The notes beneath the pieces were generated by a model. It was not told where the DNA came from. It did no database searches and saw only the letters and a program-made list of their open reading frames with translations. From Bacteroidales bacterium (GTDB lineage: Bacteria; Bacteroidota; Bacteroidia; Bacteroidales; UBA932), in assembly GCA_017548985.1 (NCBI GenBank), contig JAFYYW010000039.1, forward strand, positions 21,004 through 85,003: a stretch of 64,000 nucleotides of DNA. The letters run 5' to 3'. This document shows, piece by piece, positions 33,989 through 42,562 of the stretch; within the stretch, counting starts at the first letter, position 1, and the number at the start of each line of letters is the position of its first letter. The position numbers and the translations under genes are program-made.

Positions 33989-35080
33989 TTATTTGGATGC
34001 TCTCGAATACAGGAAAGCCGCGACTATTCCGAATATCACGTTAGGGAGCCAGAGGGCCACGGCCGGGGCCATCGTCCCGGAATAGACAAACATCTGACTG
34101 AACCTAAGGAACAATATATACGTGAAGCTCAAGGCTATTCCTATTCCTATGTTGAGTCCTATGCCTCCTCTCCTCTTCCTGGAAGACAGGCTGACACCCA
34201 TTATGGTTAGGATGAACGCGGAGAATGGCAAGGCATACCGGGTGTGTTTCTCGATGAGAGCGTACATCACGTTGGAGTCTCCACGCAGTTTCTGCTGGGA
34301 GATAAGATTGTTAAGCTGTCCGATGGGAAGAGTCTCCACCGTGTTCTTATTACGGTAGAAGTCAGTCACTGTCAGGCTGATCACAGTGTCTATGCGGGCT
34401 CCAGTCCGGACCCTGTCCTCGAGACCCTCGGTATATTCCCTGATAAAGTACTTGTTAAGTTTCCAGGCGCCTTTTGTGCTGTCCCATACCGCGGATTCCG
34501 CCGAGAGTTTGCTGACCAGCTTATTGTCCTTTATATCCTCCAGGGTGAAGCCATAAGCAGTGTTGTTCCATGAGCCGAAGGACTCCACATATACAAACTT
34601 CCCGGTGTCTATCTGATAATGGACATTACTGGTGCTGAACGGGTTACGGTGCTTGACATAGGTAGACTCGAACTTTACCCTCGTCACATTCGCCCTCGGG
34701 ATCACCCAAAGGCTCAACGAGAGGGACAAGAGGGCGATCAGGGCGGCGGAGATTATATATGGACGCATCATCCTCCGGTAACTCACACCGCAGGACAGGA
34801 TCGCGATGATCTCGCTGTCTGCCGCCATCCTAGAGGTGAAGAATATGACAGTGATGAACACGAACAAGGGGCTGAACATGTTCATGAAGTACGGCACCCA
34901 GTTGACATAGTAGTCCATCACTATCGCCTTCAAAGGAGCCTTGTTCTCAACGAAATGGTTGATTTTCTCGCTGATGTCGAATATGATGACGATGGCGATG
35001 ATGAGCAACAGGGCTATAAAGAAGGTCATGATGAACTTCTTTATGATGTACTTGTCTATTCTTTTCAGTACAGGTTCCAT
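33989..35080 (-). CDS. LptF/LptG family lipopolysaccharide export permease
   Basis: A 363-residue YjgP/YjgQ-family protein: helices at the N-terminus (KFIMTFFIALLLIIAIVIIFD, positions 16-36), a periplasmic beta-jellyroll (about 110-260) and three C-terminal helices. With LptB it extracts LPS from the inner membrane. Sequence alone does not tell LptF from LptG; the segment FFTSRMAADSEIIAILSCGVSYRRMMRP is the coupling-helix region shared by both. It begins three bases after tgt, a common pairing in Bacteroidota, and precedes the uracil permease gene by seven bases. Confidence 0.9.
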   Translation of the reverse strand: MEPVLKRIDKYIIKKFIMTFFIALLLIIAIVIIFDISEKINHFVENKAPLKAIVMDYYVNWVPYFMNMFSPLFVFITVIFFTSRMAADSEIIAILSCGVSYRRMMRPYIISAALIALLSLSLSLWVIPRANVTRVKFESTYVKHRNPFSTSNVHYQIDTGKFVYVESFGSWNNTAYGFTLEDIKDNKLVSKLSAESAVWDSTKGAWKLNKYFIREYTEGLEDRVRTGARIDTVISLTVTDFYRNKNTVETLPIGQLNNLISQQKLRGDSNVMYALIEKHTRYALPFSAFILTIMGVSLSSRKRRGGIGLNIGIGIALSFTYILFLRFSQMFVYSGTMAPAVALWLPNVIFGIVAAFLYSRASK

Positions 35081-35083
35081 GTC

Positions 35084-36229
35084 CTATAGCCTCTCGCTTA
35101 CTCTCTTGACCGCCGCCTCTTTCCATGAGGCGAAGTCCCCCGCCTCGATATGAAGTCTGGCCTGTCTCACAAGATCCAGGTAGAAGGCGAGGTTATGCTC
35201 GCTCGCCACCATGGCGGCGAACATCTCCTTGGCCACGAAAAGGTGGTGGAGGTATGCCCTGGAGTATTGTTTGTCCACAAATGACGTACCATCGGGATCC
35301 AGCGGGGAGAAATCATCAGCCCATTTGGCGTTGCGCATGTTCATGATTCCGTTCCAGGTGAAAAGCATCCCGTTGCGCCCGTTCCGGGTAGGCATGACAC
35401 AATCGAACATGTCCACTCCCCTCGCGATACCCTCCAGGATATTTGCGGGGGTGCCCACTCCCATCAGATACCTCGGCTTGTCCTCCGGAAGCAAGGGGCA
35501 GACCAGCTCAAGCATCTCGTACATCTTCTCGGTGGGCTCGCCCACGGCAAGGCCTCCGATCGCGAAGCCTCCGGCAGCCGGACTGTCTCCAACCAGGGAC
35601 AGTGCATGAATGACCGCCCTTTTCCTCAGTTCAGGATACACGCAGCCCTGAATAATCGGGAACATCACCTGGTCGTAGCCATAAAGCGGCTCAGTCTCCA
35701 AAAAACGCTTGAAGTACCTCTCCAGCCATCCCTGGGTCAAACGCAATGACTTCTCGGCGTACCTGAGGTCGGCGTCACCCGGACAGCACTCGTCCAAGGC
35801 CATCATGATGTCAGAGCCTATGATCCGCTGGGTGTCCACATTATTCTCAGGAGTGAACGTGTGACGGGAGCCATCGATATGGGACTGGAATCGGCAGCCT
35901 TCCTCTGTGATCTTGCGGATCTTCGTCAGGGAGAATACCTGGAATCCGCCGCTGTCGGTCAGGATGGGTCCGTCCCATGACTCGAACTTATGGAGCCCTC
36001 CGGCCGCGCGGAGCGTCTCGAGACCAGGCCTGAGATAGAGATGGTAAGTGTTCCCAAGGATAATCTCAGCCCCTATGTCACCAAGCAGATCCCGGTGATA
36101 GACCCCTTTGACGGAGCCGACAGTGCCTACAGGCATGAAAATCGGGGTCTTGACCTCACCGTGCCCGGTGGTGAAAACCCCTGTCCTTGCCCCACTCCCT
36201 GGATCTGCCGCTATTCTGGTGAACCTCAT
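35084..36229 (-). CDS. tgt: tRNA-guanine(34) transglycosylase
   Basis: A 381-residue TIM-barrel enzyme that swaps guanine for preQ1 at the wobble position of tRNAs with GUN anticodons. Key motifs: LTDSGGFQVFSL (catalytic base Asp), GGLAVGEP, VDMFDCVMPTRNGRNG (nucleophile Asp) and the zinc site near the C-terminus (here Y-x-L-H-H-L-F... with Cys ligands not obvious, so zinc binding may be altered). The start is ATG 36229: the alternative TTG at 36250 lies inside a -7 element and would not be transcribed. Confidence 0.93.
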   Translation of the reverse strand: MRFTRIAADPGSGARTGVFTTGHGEVKTPIFMPVGTVGSVKGVYHRDLLGDIGAEIILGNTYHLYLRPGLETLRAAGGLHKFESWDGPILTDSGGFQVFSLTKIRKITEEGCRFQSHIDGSRHTFTPENNVDTQRIIGSDIMMALDECCPGDADLRYAEKSLRLTQGWLERYFKRFLETEPLYGYDQVMFPIIQGCVYPELRKRAVIHALSLVGDSPAAGGFAIGGLAVGEPTEKMYEMLELVCPLLPEDKPRYLMGVGTPANILEGIARGVDMFDCVMPTRNGRNGMLFTWNGIMNMRNAKWADDFSPLDPDGTSFVDKQYSRAYLHHLFVAKEMFAAMVASEHNLAFYLDLVRQARLHIEAGDFASWKEAAVKRVSERL

Positions 36230-36247
36230 TCTTTGCGATTTGACTTT

Positions 36248-36255
36248 CAAATATA
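36248..36255 (-). promoter_or_regulatory. Promoter -7 element (TATATTTG) for tgt-lptF/G
   Basis: Minus-strand TATATTTG with a leader of about 14 bases to ATG 36229. It overlaps the TTG codon at 36250 and so decides the start of tgt. Confidence 0.5.
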
Positions 36256-36278
36256 GTGTTTTTTATGCTAAAAACTCT

Positions 36279-36286
36279 TATTTTTG
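36279..36286 (+). promoter_or_regulatory. Promoter -7 element (TATTTTTG) for the nucleoside permease
   Basis: TATTTTTG about 45 bases before ATG 36331. It is divergent from the tgt promoter, with 23 bases between the two elements. Confidence 0.42.
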
Positions 36287-36330
36287 TTTGATTATAGACC
36301 CCAAGAAAAACATTAAAACCAGATAAATCA

Positions 36331-37626
36331 ATGAAGAACAACTCCATCACCATCAGGCTAATCCTGATGAATTTCCTAGAATTCGCCGTTTGGGGCGCCT
36401 ACCTCACATCGCTCGGGCGCTATCTGGGCAACATAGGGCTGGGCAACCAGATCAAATGGTTTTTCGCGATGCAAGGCATCGTGTCGATCTTCATGCCCAC
36501 CCTCATGGGCATCCTGGCCGACAGGAAGATCCAGGCCCAGAAGGTTCTCTCCATGTGTCATTTGCTGGCCGGCTTGTTCATGATCTCTGCCGGACTCTAT
36601 TGCCGTAACGCTGGTGACACAGTAGCCTTCGGCCCGCTGTTCACCCTCTATAGTGTCAGTGTGGCCTTCTTCATGCCGACGATCGCTCTGGTAAACTCAG
36701 TCGCCTACAACGCTCTCGAGTCAGTAGGCAAGGATCCGGTCAAGGACTTCCCTCCGATCCGTGTGTTCGGCACTGTGGGATTCATCATCAGCATGCTCTG
36801 CTCCAACTGGGTGAAGATCGGTGGAGTGGCCATGCAGGACTCCTACACCCAGCTTGTGGCTTCCGGAATCCTGTCACTGGTTCTTTGCGGCTACGCGCTG
36901 ACCATGCCTGCCGTGCCTACCAAGCAAGGTGAGGCCGGCCAATCGCTGACTGAAGCTCTTGGCCTCAAGGCTTTCACCTTATTCAAGGACCGTCAGTTCG
37001 CCATATTCTTCATTTTCTCGATGCTTCTCGGCTCAGCGCTGCAGATCACCAACGGCTACGCCAACACCTTCCTCGGCTCTTTCGCCGCGGATCCCGCCCT
37101 TGCCAACACTTTCGCCGTCAAGAATTCCAACGCGCTTTTGGCCATCTCACAGCTTTCCGAGACCTTATGTATCCTTCTGATACCTTTCTTCATGAAGAAG
37201 TTCGGAATCAAGAATGTGATGCTGATAGCCATGTTCGCCTGGGTGTTCCGTTTCGGCTTTTTCGGAGCCGGATCCCCTGACATGCCCGGAGTCCTGCTCT
37301 TCGTGCTCTCCTGCATCGTCTACGGAGTCGCCTTCGATTTCTTCAACATCTCCGGTTCGCTCTATGTCAATGAGAACACCAGCACCGACATCAGGTCCAG
37401 CGCGCAAGGCCTGTTCATGCTGATGACCAACGGTTTGGGAGCCTCGATCGGCACCCTGGCCGCCGGATGGGTGGTTGAGAAATGCGGCTGCTTCATCAAC
37501 CCCGCGGGATGGTCCAAGGCATGGTATATCTTCGCGGCTTACTCCCTCGTGGTAGGCATCCTGTTCATGATCCTGTTCAAGGATCCGAGGAAGTTGAAGG
37601 CGGCTGAGGGCAGCGTCCAAGCTTGA
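36331..37626 (+). CDS. Nucleoside:H+ symporter family MFS permease (NupG/XapB-like)
   Basis: A 431-residue twelve-helix transporter. The opening LILMNFLEFAVWGAYLTSLGRYL and the following FMPTLMGILADRKIQAQK are typical of the nucleoside-H+ symporter family of MFS proteins in Bacteroidota, as is SVAYNALESVGKDPVKDFPPIRVFGT near residue 125. It would import nucleosides for salvage, which fits nearby uracil permease and dut only loosely since those are a separate unit. The last 50 bases overlap the opposite-strand zinc-ribbon gene. Confidence 0.87.
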   Translation: MKNNSITIRLILMNFLEFAVWGAYLTSLGRYLGNIGLGNQIKWFFAMQGIVSIFMPTLMGILADRKIQAQKVLSMCHLLAGLFMISAGLYCRNAGDTVAFGPLFTLYSVSVAFFMPTIALVNSVAYNALESVGKDPVKDFPPIRVFGTVGFIISMLCSNWVKIGGVAMQDSYTQLVASGILSLVLCGYALTMPAVPTKQGEAGQSLTEALGLKAFTLFKDRQFAIFFIFSMLLGSALQITNGYANTFLGSFAADPALANTFAVKNSNALLAISQLSETLCILLIPFFMKKFGIKNVMLIAMFAWVFRFGFFGAGSPDMPGVLLFVLSCIVYGVAFDFFNISGSLYVNENTSTDIRSSAQGLFMLMTNGLGASIGTLAAGWVVEKCGCFINPAGWSKAWYIFAAYSLVVGILFMILFKDPRKLKAAEGSVQA

Positions 37627-37972
37627 AAACCCGGCTCGCGGACATACAGTACTTGATGTCGTAACATCGGTACTCATCCCTGTTCCTGACCTTGTGGTAA
37701 GATGTGACACAATCGAAGTTGTATCCCATCTGCGCGAGGTCAGGAATGTCTATTGAAGTCACACCCGACTCCAATAAAGACTCCAGGATAGAATAATTCT
37801 TATCCAGGATACTCCTGGTCCGCAATTTCAGCGCTCCCACCCAGGAGCGGTTCTGGTAGTGCCATCTGTTCTTGCAGGATGAAGAGCAGAATTTCATGTC
37901 TTTACGTCCATAAGGAAGCGTGTCCCCACACTCAAGGCATCTCTTCCCCCCATTGTCTTCCTCATAACTCAT
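37577..37972 (-). CDS. Small zinc-ribbon protein of Bacteroidota
   Basis: A 131-residue protein. The N-terminus KRCLECGDTLPYGRKDMKFC continues SSSCKNRWHYQNR: a C-x2-C...C-x3-C ribbon like the DUF2116/MYM-type fingers. The rest (LRTRSILDKNYSILESLLESG, GYNFDCVTSYHKVRNRDEYR, CYDIKYC) matches a small hypothetical family I know from Bacteroidota, where the protein reads ...FCSDQCRNAYNN.. and ends with GF.F...T.... Function unknown. Start at ATG 37972. Its C-terminal 16 codons overlap the permease gene on the other strand, so the end could be a recent extension. Confidence 0.8.
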   Translation of the reverse strand: MSYEEDNGGKRCLECGDTLPYGRKDMKFCSSSCKNRWHYQNRSWVGALKLRTRSILDKNYSILESLLESGVTSIDIPDLAQMGYNFDCVTSYHKVRNRDEYRCYDIKYCMSASRVFKLGRCPQPPSTSSDP

Positions 37973-38185
37973 GCTCCCAATTTGGACATTAATACGGTTG
38001 GAATCAAGGGTATCAAGGAGGTATGGGATAATATCCCCCATACCCCATGTGAAGAATTATTCATGAAGGCCAAAGAAAAAAACGGGAGTGGATAATATAA
38101 TCGCGATTCCAGGGCCGTAGGATAAGAAACAGAAAGAAAAAGGTATAGATTCTTCACATCGGACGAGAAAGCCCTTCAGAGCGCT

Positions 38186-38193
38186 TATTTTCG
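38186..38193 (+). promoter_or_regulatory. Possible -7 element (TATTTTCG) for ssb
   Basis: TATTTTCG, one mismatch to the consensus, about 28 bases before ATG 38222. The 213 bases between the zinc-ribbon start and this point hold no recognised gene. Confidence 0.35.
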
Positions 38194-38221
38194 CGATATA
38201 AACCATCAAATAAACTGAATT

Positions 38222-38572
38222 ATGGAACAACTGAACAAAATCGAAATCCGAGGGAATGTCGGCAACATCAACATTCTCAAAGTGGGGAGCACGCGCGTGG
38301 CGCACTTTTCCGTGGCCACTAACTTCGCTTACAAAGACAGGAACGGGGAGCCGGTGATCGAGACCACCTGGCACTACGTGACAGCATGGGAGGGCAACAA
38401 AGGGATCCCGCCGCTCGACACCATCGAGAAAGGCTTCCCAGTCTATGTATGCGGCAGGCTTAGAACCCAGAAATTCATAGCCGGGGACGGTTCCGAAAAG
38501 ACCAGTTATGACATCATCGCGAACACTATGGAGATACTTGGAAGCAAGCAAGTGTCGCCTCAAATGGGCTGA
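38222..38572 (+). CDS. ssb: Single-stranded DNA-binding protein
   Basis: A 116-residue OB-fold protein that coats single-stranded DNA. It opens NKIEIRGNVGNINILKVGSTR and has AHFSVATNFAY, TTWHYVTAWEGNKG and GFPVYVCGRLR, the usual SSB strands. It ends directly after the OB fold (MEILGSKQVSPQMG) and lacks the acidic C-terminal tail (DDDIPF-like) that recruits partner proteins in most SSBs, as do several short Bacteroidota SSBs. It may therefore be a second, specialised SSB. Confidence 0.9.
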   Translation: MEQLNKIEIRGNVGNINILKVGSTRVAHFSVATNFAYKDRNGEPVIETTWHYVTAWEGNKGIPPLDTIEKGFPVYVCGRLRTQKFIAGDGSEKTSYDIIANTMEILGSKQVSPQMG

Positions 38573-38687
38573 AATTGCGTTATTTAATCTATTACTTCAA
38601 ATAAATATTTTAATAGCTAATTAATTGAATATAAAGCATATAATACATATCAGATAAATATACCTTTCAATAAATTGCAAAAAAATA

Positions 38688-38718
38688 TTTGGAGATTAAA
38701 AATAAATATTTATCTTTG
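38688..38718 (+). promoter_or_regulatory. Promoter for a candidate small RNA
   Basis: TTTG at 38688-38691, 19 bases, TATCTTTG at 38711-38718: a perfect Bacteroidota promoter in an AT-rich region with no open reading frame behind it on this strand that I can support. Confidence 0.55.
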
Positions 38719-38722
38719 CGGT

Positions 38723-38905
38723 ACATCCAACAAGCCAACTGGCAAAGGCTGGTGGACGCCGAAGCGGAATTCCTTGTGTCGATCAAGGCCGTCAGGCAGC
38801 AGAAATGCCGGATGAGTCCGCTCTCCACCACCAGAAATCCTTACCACAGGCACAAACGAATTCTTGCGAAAACCGCGGCCTTCTGGCCGCGGTCTTCCAA
38901 TTTTT
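38723..38905 (+). ncRNA. Candidate structured small RNA, about 180 nt
   Basis: The 353 bases between ssb and rfbB hold no convincing gene. They do contain a full promoter (38688-38718), a GC-richer body and a strong hairpin with a T-run at the end (38872-38905). Inside, GGAATTCCTTGTG (38766-38778) can pair with CACAAACGAATTC (38851-38863), and CTGGTGGA (38749-38756) with the TCCACC..CAG block (38824-38834), giving a long rod-like fold. This layout fits a stand-alone RNA. I could not match it to SRP, RNase P, tmRNA or 6S consensus by eye. A long open frame that crosses it on the plus strand is the antisense of rfbB. Confidence 0.5.
38867..38905. terminator. Bidirectional terminator between candidate sRNA and rfbB
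   Basis: ACCGCGGCC, TTCT loop, GGCCGCGGT is a perfect nine-base GC-rich stem. On the minus strand TTTTCGC follows directly, serving rfbB; on the plus strand TTTTT comes eight bases later, serving the candidate small RNA. Confidence 0.7.
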
Positions 38906-38925
38906 ATATGTCGTTGGAGAATTTC

Positions 38926-40038
38926 CTATTTGTACATCTCCTCGTAATACTTCATATAGTCTCCGGACGTGACATTGTCGAGCCAATCCTGGTGCTCAAG
39001 ATACCACTTGACCGTCTTCTCTATACCTTCCTCGAACTGCAGGGACGGCTCCCAACCGAGTTCCTCCTTCAACTTCGTGGAATCTATCGCATAGCGCATG
39101 TCATGGCCCTTCCGGTCGGTCACAAAAGTGATCAGATCGTCGTCAGAGCCCTCCGGACGGCCCAAAAGCCGGTCCGTTGTCTTGATCAGGACCTTGATGA
39201 GATCTATGTTCTTCCACTCGTTGAAACCACCGATATTATAAGTCTCCCCTATCTTGCCCTCATGGAAAATAATGTCGATCGCCCTGGCGTGGTCCTCGAC
39301 ATAGAGCCAGTCCCGCACATTCTCGCCCTTCCCGTAGACCGGAAGCGGACGACGATGACGGATATTATTGATAAACAAAGGGATAAGCTTCTCGGGGAAT
39401 TGGAAAGGCCCGTAATTGTTGGAGCAATTAGTGACAAGAGTCGGCATACCGTAAGTGTCGTGATATGCCCTCACGAAGTGGTCACTCGAGGCTTTCGCGG
39501 CGGAGTAGGGACTGTGCGGCTGGTACTTGGTGCTCTCAGTGAAGAAATCGTCTCCGAAAGGACCTCCACCACACTCCTTGGCGGACGGGTCACCCTCCGG
39601 CTTGGTGAGCTCAAGGGCTCCGTAGACCTCGTCGGTGGAGATGTGGTAAAAACGGCGGCCAGCCCAGCCCTGAGGCTCCCAGAACACACGGGCTGCTTGG
39701 AGAAGCGACAGAGTCCCCATCACGTTGGTACGGGCGAAAGTGAACGGATCCACTATCGATCTGTCCACGTGGCTCTCCGCGGCAAGGTGTATAATCCCAG
39801 TTACATTATTAGTTGAGATAATTTCTTTAATTGTCTCATAATCACATATATCAGCCTTAATAAACTGATAATTAGGCTTATCCTCGACATCTTTGAGATT
39901 GGCGAGATTGCCGGCATATGTGAGCTTGTCGAGATTGATGATCTTGTACTCGGGGTATTTGTTCACAAAGAGCCTGACGACGTGGCTTCCGATGAATCCG
40001 GCACCACCGGTTATTATTATTGTCCTATCGAATTCCAT
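38926..40038 (-). CDS. rfbB: dTDP-glucose 4,6-dehydratase
   Basis: A 370-residue extended short-chain dehydrogenase, second step of dTDP-L-rhamnose synthesis. The NAD loop is TGGAGFIGSH; the catalytic region is HISTDEVYG with the Asp-Glu pair, and YSAAKASSDHF has the Tyr-x3-Lys. NNYGPFQFPEKLIPLF is also family-typical. It is the last gene of a minus-strand group rnhA-pdxA-rfbB, six bases from pdxA, and so is separated from the other rhamnose genes rfbDAC, which run divergently. A terminator follows. Confidence 0.95.
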   Translation of the reverse strand: MEFDRTIIITGGAGFIGSHVVRLFVNKYPEYKIINLDKLTYAGNLANLKDVEDKPNYQFIKADICDYETIKEIISTNNVTGIIHLAAESHVDRSIVDPFTFARTNVMGTLSLLQAARVFWEPQGWAGRRFYHISTDEVYGALELTKPEGDPSAKECGGGPFGDDFFTESTKYQPHSPYSAAKASSDHFVRAYHDTYGMPTLVTNCSNNYGPFQFPEKLIPLFINNIRHRRPLPVYGKGENVRDWLYVEDHARAIDIIFHEGKIGETYNIGGFNEWKNIDLIKVLIKTTDRLLGRPEGSDDDLITFVTDRKGHDMRYAIDSTKLKEELGWEPSLQFEEGIEKTVKWYLEHQDWLDNVTSGDYMKYYEEMYK

Positions 40039-40044
40039 AATCTA

Positions 40045-41097
40045 TCATTTAACCAATTTCCCTTCCTGCACAGCGTCGAACATGACCCTGTTACGGTAAA
40101 TATCGATCGCGGCGTAAATAGACGACATCATCGAGTGAGGATCAGCCTCATCCCTGCCAGCTAGCTCGAAAGCCGTGCCGTGATCAGGAGATGTCCTTAC
40201 AATGGGCAGGCCAGCCGTGAAATTCACACCATCCTCAAAAGCGAGAGCCTTGAAAGGAGCGAGTCCCTGATCATGGTACATAGCTAAAGTCGCGTCGAAC
40301 TTGGCGTAATGCCCGAGGCCGAAATATCCGTCAGGAGAATACGGTCCGAAAGCCATAATGCCCTCAGCGTTAGCGGCTTTGACCGCGGGAAGGATAATCC
40401 TTTCCTCCTCATCTCCGAGCAGGCCTCCATCACCGCAATGCGGATTCAGGCCAAGGACGGCGATCTTAGGGTCGACAACACCGAAATCCCTTTTCAACGA
40501 GGCATGCATAAGACGCAGCTTGCCGACTATCGAGTCAATACTGATAGACGAGGGTACATCCTTAAGCGGAATGTGCCCGGTCACTACCCCAATCCTTAAC
40601 TGGTTGGAAATCATGAACATCGCCACATCATTAACTCCGAACTCTTTCTGGAGATATTCAGTGTGGCCCGTATTGCCGAATCCCTCCTTGACCATAGCCC
40701 TCTTGTTTATCGGGGCGGTGACAAGCACGTCGATATCTCCGTTCTTGATGTCTCTCACAGCCCATTCCAGCGAAGTGATGGCAGCCTTGGCCGACTCGGG
40801 GGTGGATTGTCCCGGCTCGACATAGGTGTTATCCGGAAGACAGTTGACTATATTGATTTTTCTGGGCTTGGCATCCCTCGCGCTCTGGACAACATAGATG
40901 TCCATCTGCTGGTCAAGGTTGTGGATGCGCTTCCTGTAAAATCCGAATATCTTGGAAGACCCGTAAATGACCGGGGTGAAAGACTCCATGATCCTCGCGT
41001 CCGCCAGGGACTTGATAATCACCTCGTAGCCTATTCCATTTCCATCACCTTGGGTGATTCCGACCACCAGTTTCTTTTTTGAAATATCTCCCATCAT
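40045..41097 (-). CDS. pdxA: 4-hydroxythreonine-4-phosphate dehydrogenase
   Basis: A 350-residue NAD-dependent dehydrogenase of the pyridoxal phosphate (DXP-dependent) pathway. It begins LVVGITQGDGNGIGYEVIIKSL and carries the metal-binding histidines in GFGNTGHTEYLQ, VVTGHIPLKDV and MYHDQGLAPFKAL, plus LGLNPHCGDGGLLGDEE. Two consecutive ATG codons (41097 and 41094) may start it. It lies between rnhA (16 bases) and rfbB (6 bases). Vitamin B6 made here would serve PLP enzymes such as the lyase at 4509-5957, though no link is implied. Confidence 0.94.
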   Translation of the reverse strand: MMGDISKKKLVVGITQGDGNGIGYEVIIKSLADARIMESFTPVIYGSSKIFGFYRKRIHNLDQQMDIYVVQSARDAKPRKINIVNCLPDNTYVEPGQSTPESAKAAITSLEWAVRDIKNGDIDVLVTAPINKRAMVKEGFGNTGHTEYLQKEFGVNDVAMFMISNQLRIGVVTGHIPLKDVPSSISIDSIVGKLRLMHASLKRDFGVVDPKIAVLGLNPHCGDGGLLGDEEERIILPAVKAANAEGIMAFGPYSPDGYFGLGHYAKFDATLAMYHDQGLAPFKALAFEDGVNFTAGLPIVRTSPDHGTAFELAGRDEADPHSMMSSIYAAIDIYRNRVMFDAVQEGKLVK

Positions 41098-41113
41098 TAA
41101 ATAATAACGTACT

Positions 41114-41623
41114 TTATAACAATATGTTATCTTGTTCTACTTTAAGCATTTCATAACCTTCATCAAGAGGAAGCTGAACCCCGGCCGCGACAGCTCCGGA
41201 ACCGGCGGCGACAGCAAGGGCGTCGCAACGCTCGTTCTCCGGATGACCGGCATGTCCCTTAAGCCAATGGAAGGTCACATTATGACGCTTGTACACCTCC
41301 AGGAACCTCTGCCAAAGGTCAACATTCTTCACCTTCTTCCAACCTTTCCTCTCCCAATCCCGGAGCCAGCCCTCATTGAGAGCTTTTACTACATAGGAGG
41401 AGTCGCTATAGACCTCCACGACGGCCTTCTCCCACTTGATCGCCTCAAGCCCCACTATCACGGCGAGGAGTTCCATCCTGTTGTTGGTAGTACGGGCGAA
41501 CCCACCGCTCATCTCCTTCTCCAAGCTTCCGCAACGCAGGATAACCCCATAACCACCAGGCCCGGGGTTGCCGCTCGAGGAGCCGTCTGTGAAGAGGTAA
41601 ATGGTAGGTCTCACTTTGTCCAT
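41114..41623 (-). CDS. rnhA: Ribonuclease HI
   Basis: A 169-residue nuclease that removes RNA from RNA-DNA hybrids. Catalytic residues are visible: Asp in LFTDGSSSGNPGPGGYG, Glu in NNRMELLAVIVGL, Asp in EVYSDSSYVVKAL and Asp in HPENERCDALA, with the basic handle around WLRDWERKGWKKVKN. The final 25 residues (VAAGVQLPLDEGYEMLKVEQ) are an extension beyond the E. coli protein. A -7 element at 41629-41636 ends five bases before its ATG, suggesting a leaderless mRNA. Confidence 0.95.
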   Translation of the reverse strand: MDKVRPTIYLFTDGSSSGNPGPGGYGVILRCGSLEKEMSGGFARTTNNRMELLAVIVGLEAIKWEKAVVEVYSDSSYVVKALNEGWLRDWERKGWKKVKNVDLWQRFLEVYKRHNVTFHWLKGHAGHPENERCDALAVAAGSGAVAAGVQLPLDEGYEMLKVEQDNILL

Positions 41624-41628
41624 GAATA

Positions 41629-41636
41629 CAAATATA
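41629..41636 (-). promoter_or_regulatory. Promoter -7 element (TATATTTG) for rnhA-pdxA-rfbB
   Basis: Minus-strand TATATTTG with TTGA at about the right distance upstream; it ends five bases before the rnhA ATG. Divergent from the rfbD promoter. Confidence 0.45.
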
Positions 41637-41646
41637 CGCTAAAAAT

Positions 41647-41678
41647 TTTGCGTGACTTCAATTTTGTGACTATTTTTG
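41647..41678 (+). promoter_or_regulatory. Promoter for rfbDAC
   Basis: TTTG at 41647-41650, 20 bases, TATTTTTG at 41671-41678, a full consensus match. Only five bases separate it from ATG 41684, so the rfbD transcript is probably leaderless. Confidence 0.6.
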
Positions 41679-41683
41679 GGAAT

Positions 41684-42562
41684 ATGAATATTCTTGTCAC
41701 AGGCGCTAACGGCCAACTCGGAAGCGAGCTGCGCTTAGCCGCGGCTAAAGGCCGCGACAGATATGTTTTCACAGATGTCACGTCTGTTCCCGGCGTGGAG
41801 ACTGTCTATCTCGACATCACAAATATCGACGCTGTAAGGATAATCTGCGACTCGGAGGACATAGACGTGATCGTCAATTGCGCCGCTTACACCAATGTGG
41901 ACAAGGCGGAGGACGACTCTGCTACCGCCTTGCTTCTGAACAGCACAGCTGTAGGCATCCTGGCCAAAGTGGCGGCCGAGAGAGAAGCTGTCTTGATCCA
42001 TATCTCGACGGATTATGTGTTCCATGGCGACAGGACCACACCTTGCAAGGAAGACTGGCCGACCCATCCCCTGGGTGTCTATGGCTCTACCAAGCTGCTC
42101 GGGGAAAAGAAGATAGAGGATTCCGGATGCAAGAGTATCATCATCCGGACAGCGTGGCTTTACTCCCCTTTCGGGAAGAATTTCGTCAAGACGATGCTCC
42201 AGCTTACCGCCGAGAGGAACTCCCTAAAGGTCGTGTTCGACCAAGTCGGCACCCCGACTTACGCCAGCGACCTGGCCGGTCTCATATTCAAAATAATAGA
42301 TGAGAATATGCTTGACCGTCAGGGAATATATCATTTCAGTAATGAGGGAGCCATCTCATGGTACGACTTCGCGAAGGCGATCTGCGAGATCGGGGGCAAC
42401 ACCTGCGACATCAGGCCCTGCCACACCGAGGACTATCCCTCAAAGGCCGAGAGACCCCGTTTCTCGGTTCTTGACAAAACGAAGGTTAAGGAAACATTCG
42501 GCATCACGATCCCTTATTGGAGGGACTCTCTCGTGGAATGTGTCAAAAGGATAAAAGGATAA
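41684..42562 (+). CDS. rfbD: dTDP-4-dehydrorhamnose reductase
   Basis: A 292-residue short-chain dehydrogenase making dTDP-L-rhamnose in the last step. [20 protein letters not shown] is the NADPH loop; [19 protein letters not shown] and [12 protein letters not shown] carry the catalytic Thr and Tyr-x3-Lys. A frame reaching back to 41132 is an artefact running antisense through rnhA; the true start is ATG 41684, right behind the promoter. The stop codon lies in a tandem octamer repeat (42545-42568). rfbA begins seven bases later. Confidence 0.94.
   Translation: MNILVTGANGQLGSELRLAAAKGRDRYVFTDVTSVPGVETVYLDITNIDAVRIICDSEDIDVIVNCAAYTNVDKAEDDSATALLLNSTAVGILAKVAAEREAVLIHISTDYVFHGDRTTPCKEDWPTHPLGVYGSTKLLGEKKIEDSGCKSIIIRTAWLYSPFGKNFVKTMLQLTAERNSLKVVFDQVGTPTYASDLAGLIFKIIDENMLDRQGIYHFSNEGAISWYDFAKAICEIGGNTCDIRPCHTEDYPSKAERPRFSVLDKTKVKETFGITIPYWRDSLVECVKRIKG

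Noticed and set aside
36230..36250. TTG start for tgt at 36250
   Set aside because: The -7 element TATATTTG at 36248-36255 overlaps it, so transcription would start downstream of it; ATG 36229 fits.
38689..39816. 375-codon plus-strand open frame from the candidate sRNA into rfbB
   Set aside because: Antisense of rfbB plus the small-RNA body; no domain and low-complexity composition.
41132..41683. N-terminal extension of rfbD back to 41132
   Set aside because: It runs antisense through rnhA and past the promoter; the NADPH-loop start [13 protein letters not shown] at 41684 matches the family.
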